From: Sphingobacterium mizutaii
GTDB taxonomy: Bacteria; Bacteroidota; Bacteroidia; Sphingobacteriales; Sphingobacteriaceae
DNA length: 64,000 bases
Assembly: GCF_900187125.1 (NCBI RefSeq)
Contig: NZ_LT906468.1
Coordinates: 2,480,001 to 2,544,000, forward strand
Reading direction: 5' to 3'
Position numbers and translations under genes: made by a program
Part shown: positions 24,043 through 32,234 of the stretch, piece by piece
Numbering within the stretch: the stretch's first letter is position 1
How the letters are laid out: each line of letters starts with the position of its first letter
The notes under the pieces: model-generated
Seen by the model: the letters and a program-made list of their open reading frames with translations, nothing else
Databases searched by the model: none
Told to the model about the DNA's origin: nothing

Positions 24043-25626
24043 CTAGTGGATGCCATGCATCATTTTCTTCAATTTACCGTTGAAGATCAATAATAAGATA
24101 GCTACCAAAATAGGAAGTGCTGCAATGATCAAAAAGAAAATGGTCATGGAATAAGTTTCAGTGATTTTATCAATGAATGAACCCGTCATACCTGCTATAA
24201 AGTTTGCAATCGCTGAGGCAGTAAACCATAATCCAAATAATAGACCAGCAAATTTCTTAGGAGAAAGCTTACTTACATAAGAAAGACCTACGGGAGATAC
24301 ACATAACTCACCTGTAGTATGGAAGAAATAGGCTAAGATCAACCAGATCATGCTCACTGATGCAGTCTGCGCCCCTGAAGGGATCGACATCGATCCATAA
24401 GCTAATGCAAGGAAACCTACGGCTACCAAGATCAACCCGAAAGCAAACTTCACTGGACCCGAAGGGTTCCATACCTTTTCCCATAATTTAGAAAAGGAAG
24501 AAGCTAGGGTGATAATAAAGAAGGAGTTCAAGATCTGGAACCAAGAAACCGTAACTTCTGTCGTTTCAATAGAGAATTCTTTATTTACCTTCCAAATACC
24601 CAATGCCCAGATAATTGCGAAAGAAATGGCCGTAAAAATCACAGTCAATGGATACTTGCTGAAAATCTGTTGGGATAATTTGAAAAGGACAAAGGTTACG
24701 ATCAAGATCGGGAATATGGTCAAGGCTGCATCGACCCATTTAAAGATCTCACCCGTATCGCCATCAAGAACACGTTGGGTATAGTTCTTTGCAAAAATGG
24801 TCATCGATCCTCCGGCTTGCTCAAATGCAAAAAAGAAAAAGATACTGGCAATCATTAATACTGCTACCACAACCAAACGATCTCTTACTACGTTTTTAGG
24901 CGTATGATCTTCTTCTTGAATGTTGTGGACATGTTCCTCAGGTGAGTGAACCGTTCCTGGCTTTTCACCAATGACGCCGAAGATCTTTTGTGCGAAATAG
25001 AATTGAATCATACCGAAGAACATAAATACTCCTGCTAATCCAAATCCGTAATGCCAACCCTCTTTTTCACCGATATAACCACACAATAGCATTCCTAAGA
25101 ATGCACCTGAGTTAATCCCCATGTAGAAAATCGTATAACCAGCATCTTTTTTCGCAGATGTATCTGGATATAACTGACCCACCATAGATGAAATATTTGG
25201 TTTAAAAAGACCATTACCTAAGATCATCAAGACAAGACCGACATAGAAAAAGGATTGCGAAGTACCTTCGAGGGCCATGGACGCATGACCGAGCGTCATG
25301 ATCAAAGCTCCTAAGAGGATAGCTTTGCGATATCCAGTCAACTTATCGGCTATCATACCCCCTATTAAAGGAGTCAAATAAACCAAGCCGGTATACCAAG
25401 CGTATAACTCCATGGCATCTTGATTGCTCCATCCCCAGCCTTGCTTAGAAATTTCAGTGATTAGGAATACGGTCAGAAGGGCTCTCATTCCGTAATAACT
25501 GAAACGCTCCCACATCTCAGTAAAGAATAGGACAAATAGACTTGCAGGATGTCCCATTACCATTTTGTCGTCCACTCCTTGTTTGGCAAGGTGCTGGACC
25601 AACTCTTGGTCTTTTTCTTGATTCAT
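24043..25626 (-). CDS. proton-coupled oligopeptide transporter (POT/PTR2)
   Basis: A 527-residue peptide/proton symporter with EMWERFSYYGMR in helix 1, LFKPNISSMV in helix 4 and a histidine-rich central loop (HSPEEHVHNIQEEDH, near residue 225). The long gap upstream and the terminator below it make it a separate unit from the two carriers to its left. Sequence identity of the three is clear by eye in the first 60 residues and in helices 4 and 5, so they are probably paralogues with different peptide preference. Confidence 0.92.
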   Translation of the reverse strand: MNQEKDQELVQHLAKQGVDDKMVMGHPASLFVLFFTEMWERFSYYGMRALLTVFLITEISKQGWGWSNQDAMELYAWYTGLVYLTPLIGGMIADKLTGYRKAILLGALIMTLGHASMALEGTSQSFFYVGLVLMILGNGLFKPNISSMVGQLYPDTSAKKDAGYTIFYMGINSGAFLGMLLCGYIGEKEGWHYGFGLAGVFMFFGMIQFYFAQKIFGVIGEKPGTVHSPEEHVHNIQEEDHTPKNVVRDRLVVVAVLMIASIFFFFAFEQAGGSMTIFAKNYTQRVLDGDTGEIFKWVDAALTIFPILIVTFVLFKLSQQIFSKYPLTVIFTAISFAIIWALGIWKVNKEFSIETTEVTVSWFQILNSFFIITLASSFSKLWEKVWNPSGPVKFAFGLILVAVGFLALAYGSMSIPSGAQTASVSMIWLILAYFFHTTGELCVSPVGLSYVSKLSPKKFAGLLFGLWFTASAIANFIAGMTGSFIDKITETYSMTIFFLIIAALPILVAILLLIFNGKLKKMMHGIH

Positions 25627-26058
25627 CGGTTATTGATATTTACGTTAATTAAGATTTTTTTAGAACAATATTTTTTCCGGATAGCAAATTAACAAATTTT
25701 TATTTACAATTAATACTAAGTTAACAGCCCCTAGCGGATTTAACATTCAATTGTTAAGATATCAATTTCAGCCAAAAGTTTAATCAATCCATCAAAGTCC
25801 TATTAATTTTTTTAATGAAAGATTTAAATGAAAACAGGATTTAAGTTGATATATTTAAAACATTAACCTATATAAGACATAAAAAAGATAAAGAATCCAC
25901 ACTTTTATCGAAATAAATTTATTTTTCTTGTTTTTTGAATTTCAATTAAAAACAAAAGGCAGTAACAGGAAATCATTGGAAAATAAAAAACAAAATAGTT
26001 GTGTAAACAATTTATTACGTAGAGCTTGAATAATACGCAGATGGTTAAATTAAATAAA
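25627..26058. other. AT-rich intergenic region, no gene seen
   Basis: About 430 bp of strongly AT-rich sequence between the third POT carrier and the isomerase-like gene. I found no open frame of interest, no strong hairpin and no member of the repeat families. It should hold the promoter of the POT gene, but no convincing TAnnTTTG is visible. Confidence 0.5.
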
Positions 26059-26090
26059 AAAGAGGCAAGAATCTACATTCTTGCCTCTTT
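26059..26090 (-). terminator. terminator of the isomerase-like gene
   Basis: Perfect 14-bp stem AAAGAGGCAAGAAT/ATTCTTGCCTCTTT with loop CTAC, 17 nt after the stop of the minus-strand gene, followed on that strand by TTTTTATTT. Confidence 0.9.
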
Positions 26091-26107
26091 CTCTATATGA
26101 TGGGCTC

Positions 26108-26986
26108 TTATTTAAATTTCTCCAATAAAGCCTTAGTCAATTTGATTCCTTCATCTTCAGAAATCTTATCTCCTTCGAATTCAATTCCTACATAGCCATT
26201 GTAGCCAGCGGATTTAACGATCTGCATCATCTTCGCATAGTCGATACCTGTATCATTGCCGTTCGCATCGAAAGCATGAGATTTAGCACTTACGCCTTTA
26301 GCATACGGCATAAGATCTTTTACTCCTTGATAGCGATCGTACTCATAGAAGTTACCGAAATCTGGCAAACTACCACAGTTTTTCTTACCTACTGTTTTCA
26401 AAACATCTGCCAACCAATCGCCATGTGAAGAAATTCCACCATGGTTTTCAACCACTACAGAAATCTTACCTTTTTTGCCATAATCAGCTAAAGTAGACAA
26501 GCTTTTAACCACTTGGTCCTTAACTTCTTCTTTAGTTCCCTCGCCAGCAGCATTTACGCGGATAGCATGACATCCAAGGAAATTAGCAGCGTCGATCCAT
26601 TTGTAATGGTTTTCTACAGCTTGCTTACGTTTAGTTTCATCGCGATCCCCTAGACTTCCTTCACCGTCGATCATGATCAATACGTTTTTCACGCCATTGT
26701 CCTTAGCACGGTTATTCAAATCTTTTAAGTAAGTCATATCCTTAGCTTTATCCTTGAAGAATTGATTTACATATTCAACTCCATGGATACCAAAGTTTTT
26801 TGCAGTATACTCAGGAAAATCAATATTTTTCAAATCTCCTTTGAATAGTTTTTTATGTAAAGACCATTCTGCTAATGAAATTTGAAACCAGTCTTTCTTA
26901 GCAGCGAATACATCTAGCGAAGGTGCTAAAGTTACTCCAGCTGTTACTAGACCTAAGTTTCTTAAAAACTCTCTTCTTGAACTCAT
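26108..26986 (-). CDS. Tat-exported sugar phosphate isomerase/epimerase-like TIM barrel
   Basis: A 292-residue protein with a twin-arginine signal (SRREFLRN followed by a hydrophobic segment and AFA/AAKKD) and a xylose isomerase-like TIM barrel with the shape of hydroxypyruvate isomerases and 3-keto-sugar epimerases. Metal ligands are plausible at VVENHGG, SLPDFGNF, AKSHAFD and GIEFEGD. The pattern DFG.F and the periplasmic location fit the group that acts on keto-sugars and glycoside derivatives, but the substrate is not determined. Its stop precedes a strong terminator, and it follows the LutA-like gene after 21 nt, so these two may share an mRNA. Confidence 0.85.
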   Translation of the reverse strand: MSSRREFLRNLGLVTAGVTLAPSLDVFAAKKDWFQISLAEWSLHKKLFKGDLKNIDFPEYTAKNFGIHGVEYVNQFFKDKAKDMTYLKDLNNRAKDNGVKNVLIMIDGEGSLGDRDETKRKQAVENHYKWIDAANFLGCHAIRVNAAGEGTKEEVKDQVVKSLSTLADYGKKGKISVVVENHGGISSHGDWLADVLKTVGKKNCGSLPDFGNFYEYDRYQGVKDLMPYAKGVSAKSHAFDANGNDTGIDYAKMMQIVKSAGYNGYVGIEFEGDKISEDEGIKLTKALLEKFK

Positions 26987-27007
26987 GATTGTGTTATATA
27001 AATGTTA

Positions 27008-27739
27008 TTAGATATTAGCCCATCCAGAGGTCAAAACATCGACAAGATGCATGGTCTTTATGGGAAGTTGATTTTTTTCAATATAAGCCTGTAATTGCAA
27101 TAAACAGGACGAATCAGTAGATATAATATAATCTGCCTTGACGTTCAGCGCATTTTGCACTTTCTGTTCTGCCATGGCTGCAGAGATACCTTCAAACTTA
27201 ACGGCAAAAGTACCACCAAAACCGCAGCAGGTCTCTTGATCGCGCATTTCAACAATGTCTAATCCCCCCACATGGCTCAAAAGGCGCCTCGGCTCCTCCT
27301 TGATCTTGCATTCCCGAAGTGCTGAACAGGAATCATGGTAAACTGCCGTTCCCACTAATTCTGCCCCAAAGTATTCCTTTTGCAAAACATTGACCAAGAA
27401 ATCACTGATTTCAAAAATATTACGCTGTATGGCCCTGCATTTATTGTGTTCAATGGAATTGGTGAAAAGATCATCATAACCTCCCCTAACCATTCCAACG
27501 CAGGAAGCAGATGGACTGACAATGGGATGTTCTTCATTAAAGTCATTCAAGAACTTTTGTCCAATTTTCTTGGCATCGTCCCAAAAACCGGCATTATATG
27601 CGGGTTGTCCACAACAGGTCTGATCGGTATTGTATATGACCTTGCAACCTGCCTTTTCCAATAGTTTAACGGTATTAAAGGCTGTTTCAGGATATAATTG
27701 ATCAATAAAACAAGGAATAAATAACTCTACTTTATGCAT
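27008..27739 (-). CDS. (Fe-S)-binding protein, LutA/YkgE type
   Basis: A 243-residue protein with two CCG repeats: TCCGQPAYNAG (about 42-52) and ETCCGFGGTFAVKF (about 168-181), plus SASCVGM and HDSCSALRECK between them. This is the LutA/YkgE/GlpC-type module that binds an iron-sulfur cluster and works as one subunit of L-lactate dehydrogenase (LutABC) or glycolate oxidase complexes. Partners LutB and LutC are not next to it. The start overlaps the stop of the UMF1 carrier gene by one base (TAATG), a strong sign of coupled translation. Confidence 0.88.
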   Translation of the reverse strand: MHKVELFIPCFIDQLYPETAFNTVKLLEKAGCKVIYNTDQTCCGQPAYNAGFWDDAKKIGQKFLNDFNEEHPIVSPSASCVGMVRGGYDDLFTNSIEHNKCRAIQRNIFEISDFLVNVLQKEYFGAELVGTAVYHDSCSALRECKIKEEPRRLLSHVGGLDIVEMRDQETCCGFGGTFAVKFEGISAAMAEQKVQNALNVKADYIISTDSSCLLQLQAYIEKNQLPIKTMHLVDVLTSGWANI

Positions 27740-29055
27740 TAATCGCTTTCAATAATCTGTAATTTATTAAATTTTAAAACACGAAACAACAACAAAAACC
27801 CTATGATAAAATATACAGATAGGAACAATGCCGAATATCGAATGTTTTGTGTGATCTGTTCAATGATACCAAAACTGAACAAGCCAATCACAATGGCTAC
27901 CTTTTCAGAGACATCATAGAAACTAAAGAATGATGTGGTATCTTCAATATGTTCAGGAATAAGTTTTGAATAGGTCGATCTAGACAAGGACTGTATCCCT
28001 CCCATCAATAATCCTACTGTAAAGGCCATTCCGTAAAACTGGTATTCGGTAGTCATGTAGAAAGATGCACAGCAAATCAGGATCCAAAAGAACACGACAA
28101 CCAATAGGACTTTAATATTCCCGAACCTTTTGGCTGCAACGGACATGATATATGCTCCACCGATAGCTACAATCTGGATCAATAAGATGGAGGCTATCAG
28201 CTTACTTGCCCCTAAATTCAACACCTTTTCACCGAATGCCGCAGCAACGATCAATAGGGTTTGAATACCCATTGAATAAAAGAAATAGGCAGGTAAAAAG
28301 GTTTTTATAGCTTCAATCTGCTTAATTTGACCTAGAACACTCGTGAACTCCTTCTTCACTTTTGTAAAGAAAGGCAGGCGCTCAGATCCTACGGTCGGTC
28401 TGTTTCTAGGTAAGAATCGGAATGGTATCTGGGCAAATAGCAACCACCACAAGCCTACTAATAGAAAGGAAAAACGTGCTGGAAAAGATGCATCAGTGAT
28501 TCCAAACCATTCTGGCTTGAAAATAAACACGAAACAAATGATCTGAAGGGTAACACAGCCTACATATCCATAAGCAAATCCCTGCGCACTGACCCTATCC
28601 TGTTGATCTGGGCTAGCAATAATGGGCAAGTAGGAATTATTGAAGGCTACTCCGCCAATATAACCCATTGCTGCTATGGCATAGCAGAAAATCCCCCATT
28701 CTAAGGTGTTGATCTTAAAGAAAAACAGTCCCATACATGCAATTGCACCGATATAGGTGAAGAGCTTCATGAAAAACTTCCGTTTTCCGGCAGCGTCAGA
28801 ATAAGCCGAAATAAAAGGTAAACCCAAAGCCATCAATAAATAAGCAATGGAGAGGGCAAAATTGGAAAGTGCAGTATTGATGATCTCAAAACCAAAAAAG
28901 GAAACCGTGTCATTGGTTTCCGGATTTTTTGTAATGGTTGTATAATATACTGGAAAAATGGTGGAGTTGATGACCAGATTATAAGCAGAATTGGCCCAAT
29001 CGTACATGGACCATGATCTGATTAATCTTTTATCATTCTTCTTGAATATTTTCAT
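27739..29055 (-). CDS. UMF1-family MFS transporter
   Basis: A 438-residue, about 12-segment carrier of the UMF1 branch of the major facilitator superfamily, recognisable from SMYDWANSAYNLVINSTIFPVYY near the N-terminus and GGIQSLSRSTYSKLIP in the second half. The family includes fungal vacuole efflux proteins and bacterial carriers of unknown substrate. Position before a LutA-like gene suggests an organic acid, but that is a guess. The ATG is preceded by TATATTCG, a likely -7 element. Confidence 0.85.
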   Translation of the reverse strand: MKIFKKNDKRLIRSWSMYDWANSAYNLVINSTIFPVYYTTITKNPETNDTVSFFGFEIINTALSNFALSIAYLLMALGLPFISAYSDAAGKRKFFMKLFTYIGAIACMGLFFFKINTLEWGIFCYAIAAMGYIGGVAFNNSYLPIIASPDQQDRVSAQGFAYGYVGCVTLQIICFVFIFKPEWFGITDASFPARFSFLLVGLWWLLFAQIPFRFLPRNRPTVGSERLPFFTKVKKEFTSVLGQIKQIEAIKTFLPAYFFYSMGIQTLLIVAAAFGEKVLNLGASKLIASILLIQIVAIGGAYIMSVAAKRFGNIKVLLVVVFFWILICCASFYMTTEYQFYGMAFTVGLLMGGIQSLSRSTYSKLIPEHIEDTTSFFSFYDVSEKVAIVIGLFSFGIIEQITQNIRYSALFLSVYFIIGFLLLFRVLKFNKLQIIESD

Positions 29056-29069
29056 AAGATTTGCTTATG

Positions 29070-29077
29070 CGAATATA
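29070..29077 (-). promoter_or_regulatory. -7 element for the UMF1 carrier
   Basis: TATATTCG on the minus strand, one base from TAnnTTTG, 14 nt upstream of the start codon. Weak support. Confidence 0.35.
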
Positions 29078-29098
29078 CCATTTGATTTTAGAACTGGT

Positions 29099-30394
29099 TT
29101 AAAAATTTTCGTAGATATGGGTAACTATACGAACCATCTCCTTGCGGACTGGACTAGAGCTTCCCATGAAATTATTGTTTAAGAAAGAAAATACATAACG
29201 CTTTCCTTTCTTGGTTATGATATAACCACTCTGACAGTGAACACTATTGATCGTACCAGTCTTGGCCCATACGAATGCCTTTCCTCCCGGTGTTGGATAT
29301 ACATTCTTCAGTGTTCCTTCTAAGCCTCCTGCTGGAAATAAAAAGTGTTTGGCATTCTCGTCACGCACCTCATTGCTGATCTGTAGCAATACCTCCACCA
29401 TACTTCTTGGGGTGATCTTATTGTAACTTGACAATCCACTTCCATCTCTCAATTCAATGGTATCACTTAATTTGCTGTAATAGGTGTCCATCATATATTG
29501 ACGCAAATCTTCAGTCTTAAAGCTGTTGTACTTCAAAAAGGATGCGACCATATTGAACTGCTCTGCCAAGAAGTTATCACTTGGTAGCATCATTTCACGT
29601 TCTACAACTCTTTTTTCTACAGAATTGTAGATCTTGAAATCTTGAGGGAGCTGCTGATGAACCAATCCGACATCCTTTTTCAAGGTATCTTGGAGCAATA
29701 GAACCAAAAGACTATCGCTAGGACGGAATGGCTTTTCATTGACATAATTCTTTGGCAATGGAAGCTCATTGATTTCATATCTATTGTTCTCCAATGCTCT
29801 ATGGATCCTATAACGTGTGGTGGTATCGGCAAGTTGCTTTACATCACGTTCGAAATAAGAAGGGAATAATTTCAGTTTGCCATCAACCTCCCTAAACTGC
29901 ACGACATTACCATAAATGGGAAATGGGAACAATTCTGGTTGATAATAGAATTCATAATCTTCGATGGACCAGCCGTTTCTATAGGTAGGTTCTTGGGTAG
30001 GAGAACTTGAATAGAATAGTTTTTTATTGCTGTTTTTTAAGAAGTTATATACTCTTCCGTTATCCAATCTTGGATGCAAGAAACTAGGATCACCTGTTCC
30101 CCAAAATATCAAGGAATCTCCTCGTTCTACGTATGCAATTCCTGGGATAGAATCCCCGATCAGCTTCAGGGAAGCAAATAAGGTGAATACCTTTGTGTTT
30201 GATGCTGGAGTGAAATGCTTGTCTTGGTTATGGTTGTACACAAAGCGTTGTTCATCGACATCATATAGACTGAAACCGTAATAATGCTTGGGTAAAACTG
30301 TAGATTTTTGAAATTCATCATTTAGGTTGAGGGTAGATTGCGCTTTGGTAGTCAAGCAGGCCAATAAACCCATTAGGATTAGTATGCTTCTCAT
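29099..30394 (-). CDS. dacB: D-alanyl-D-alanine carboxypeptidase/endopeptidase, PBP4 type
   Basis: A 431-residue penicillin-binding protein of peptidase family S13 that trims or cleaves peptidoglycan crosslinks in the periplasm. It has a signal peptide ending near KAQS, the active-site SNTK (Ser65, Lys68), SGLSSYN in the second position and KTG at 378-380. The region between the first two motifs is the large domain insertion that is normal for PBP4. The next gene toward the left is the UMF1 carrier, 43 nt away, with its own -7 element. Confidence 0.92.
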   Translation of the reverse strand: MRSILILMGLLACLTTKAQSTLNLNDEFQKSTVLPKHYYGFSLYDVDEQRFVYNHNQDKHFTPASNTKVFTLFASLKLIGDSIPGIAYVERGDSLIFWGTGDPSFLHPRLDNGRVYNFLKNSNKKLFYSSSPTQEPTYRNGWSIEDYEFYYQPELFPFPIYGNVVQFREVDGKLKLFPSYFERDVKQLADTTTRYRIHRALENNRYEINELPLPKNYVNEKPFRPSDSLLVLLLQDTLKKDVGLVHQQLPQDFKIYNSVEKRVVEREMMLPSDNFLAEQFNMVASFLKYNSFKTEDLRQYMMDTYYSKLSDTIELRDGSGLSSYNKITPRSMVEVLLQISNEVRDENAKHFLFPAGGLEGTLKNVYPTPGGKAFVWAKTGTINSVHCQSGYIITKKGKRYVFSFLNNNFMGSSSPVRKEMVRIVTHIYENF

Positions 30395-30452
30395 GCTGTA
30401 AACATAATAATTGTTTCGAATTTTAGGAAGAATGAAACAAAGATTTTATAGT

Positions 30453-30494
30453 AAAAGAGAAGGGCTGATCAACTGACCAGCCCATTCTTCTTTT
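30453..30494 (-). terminator. terminator of the susC-susD unit
   Basis: Stem AAAAGAGAAGGGCTG/CAGCCCATTCTTCTTTT with a single bulge around GATCAACTGAC, 21 nt after the SusD stop. Confidence 0.85.
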
Positions 30495-30514
30495 ATTGAA
30501 TTAACCTAATAGTT

Positions 30515-32206
30515 CTATTTTAATGCACCATTGCTACGGTCAATTTCCACCTGAGGCACTGGCCAGTATTCGCTGTTTGCAGAGAATGTTAAGCCTTTGT
30601 ATGCAGGTAGATAAGTGCCTTCAAATGAAGAATAGCTTTCCAGTACAGATTTAGCTACTCCCCAACGTACAAGGTCAAAGAAACGGTGTCCTTCCATGGC
30701 CAATTCAATACGACGTTCTGTTCTTACAGCAGTACGTGCATCAGCTTGATTAGCGAATGATGGATATGGCTTCACGTTATACGCTGCAGCATTGGCTCCA
30801 GTTCCTGTTTTCTTTGCAGGAAGAGTAGCAGCACGCTTACGGATATCATTGACCAATTTCAATGCTCCTGGAAGGTTATTTGCTTCAACCTCACATTCTG
30901 CAGCCATCAACCACACATCTGCTAGACGAATGATATTTACGTCTAAGCCTGTTAGGTAATTTGCTCCAGGTGCAGCATTGGTAGCAAATTGAGCAACGGG
31001 AATCATGGTTTTGATTGTTACGAATGGTCCAGCGTATTTAGCATCACGGATCCAAGCATTACCTGGCATAATTCCATAATCCAAATAAGAAACCCCTCTA
31101 CGACCAACGGTATAATCCAAACGTGGATCGAACTTCAAGGTCACATCTAAAGCGTATGAATCTGTTGGGTTTTTCAAATCTGAAAGATATGGAGTCGCAC
31201 GGTAAGCTGTGGTAGATAATGGAAGACCATTAGCATCAACTTGGAATGAATTCACTAAATCAATGGTTGGTTGATAGAAACCACAACATCCTACTGGTGA
31301 ACTACCATATAGACCAGATAGCATATCCCCTACGTTGGAGTTATCGGCAGCGCCATTGGAATTGATGGCATGTTTAGCTACCATCACTACCTCAGGTCCA
31401 TTTTCCTTGGTTACATCAAAGTTGTTCCAGTATGGCATGGTTGTGATATCCTTACCAGCCATAACCTCTTTGAATAGAGTCAAAGCCTGTGCATATTTCT
31501 TTTGATACAGATAAAGCTTACCTAAATATGCTTTTGCAGCATTTTTGTCCATACGACCAAACTCATCTTTGATTTTAGTAGCTGGTAAATTAGCAACTGC
31601 AAATTTGAAGTCCTCTTCAATGGTAGGCGTAATATCCTTGTCATTTGGAATGGTCTGTGCTTCAGCTGTAGTTATCGCTTCGGTAATGATTGGGACATTT
31701 TTAAAGATCCTCCATAAGAAGAAATTGTAATGACCTCTCAACATCTTTGCCTCAGCTTCGATTTCCTTAGCTCGCTCTGCAGAGATTTCTTTTGGTCCAG
31801 CTTGGTCTGCAGCTAGTAACTTCAAGGTATTGTTACAACGTAAAATACCTTCAAAGTATACTTGCCACATTTGGGACAAGTTGTCATTGGTACTGATCGC
31901 ATTATAGGTTTCGATCATATTCATTGGTGTCTGGTCAGTAAGCTCTGAACCTTTGTGGGCATTGTCGGATGCAACCTCACCAAATAGCCACTGGCTAGGT
32001 GCCGAAGCATAATTACCCCATGTACCGCTTACATTACCATTTAAGATACTATATGCACCTATTAGTGCACCTTCCACACCATCTTTATTCCCTACCTGAG
32101 GCTCAGACAACTGGCCTTGAGGTAATTTCTGTAAAAATTCTTTTCCACAGGAAGTGACAAGTAGCATTCCCGCGCCTAAAAGAATCATTAATTTATTTCG
32201 TTTCAT
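30515..32206 (-). CDS. SusD/RagB-family outer-membrane lipoprotein
   Basis: A 563-residue surface lipoprotein that captures ligand and hands it to the SusC porin as the lid of the pair. The lipobox LLVTSC has Cys20. The N-terminal half holds the TPR-like helices (GKLYLYQKKYAQALTLFKEV), and the C-terminal part has the SusD signatures RRIELAMEGHRFFDLVRWG and VPQVEIDRSNG. It lies 28 nt after the susC stop. The ligand is unknown; there is no glycoside hydrolase, sulfatase or lyase beside it. Confidence 0.94.
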   Translation of the reverse strand: MKRNKLMILLGAGMLLVTSCGKEFLQKLPQGQLSEPQVGNKDGVEGALIGAYSILNGNVSGTWGNYASAPSQWLFGEVASDNAHKGSELTDQTPMNMIETYNAISTNDNLSQMWQVYFEGILRCNNTLKLLAADQAGPKEISAERAKEIEAEAKMLRGHYNFFLWRIFKNVPIITEAITTAEAQTIPNDKDITPTIEEDFKFAVANLPATKIKDEFGRMDKNAAKAYLGKLYLYQKKYAQALTLFKEVMAGKDITTMPYWNNFDVTKENGPEVVMVAKHAINSNGAADNSNVGDMLSGLYGSSPVGCCGFYQPTIDLVNSFQVDANGLPLSTTAYRATPYLSDLKNPTDSYALDVTLKFDPRLDYTVGRRGVSYLDYGIMPGNAWIRDAKYAGPFVTIKTMIPVAQFATNAAPGANYLTGLDVNIIRLADVWLMAAECEVEANNLPGALKLVNDIRKRAATLPAKKTGTGANAAAYNVKPYPSFANQADARTAVRTERRIELAMEGHRFFDLVRWGVAKSVLESYSSFEGTYLPAYKGLTFSANSEYWPVPQVEIDRSNGALK

Positions 32207-32234
32207 GATTGTTCTATTTAATATTCTCTACCTA

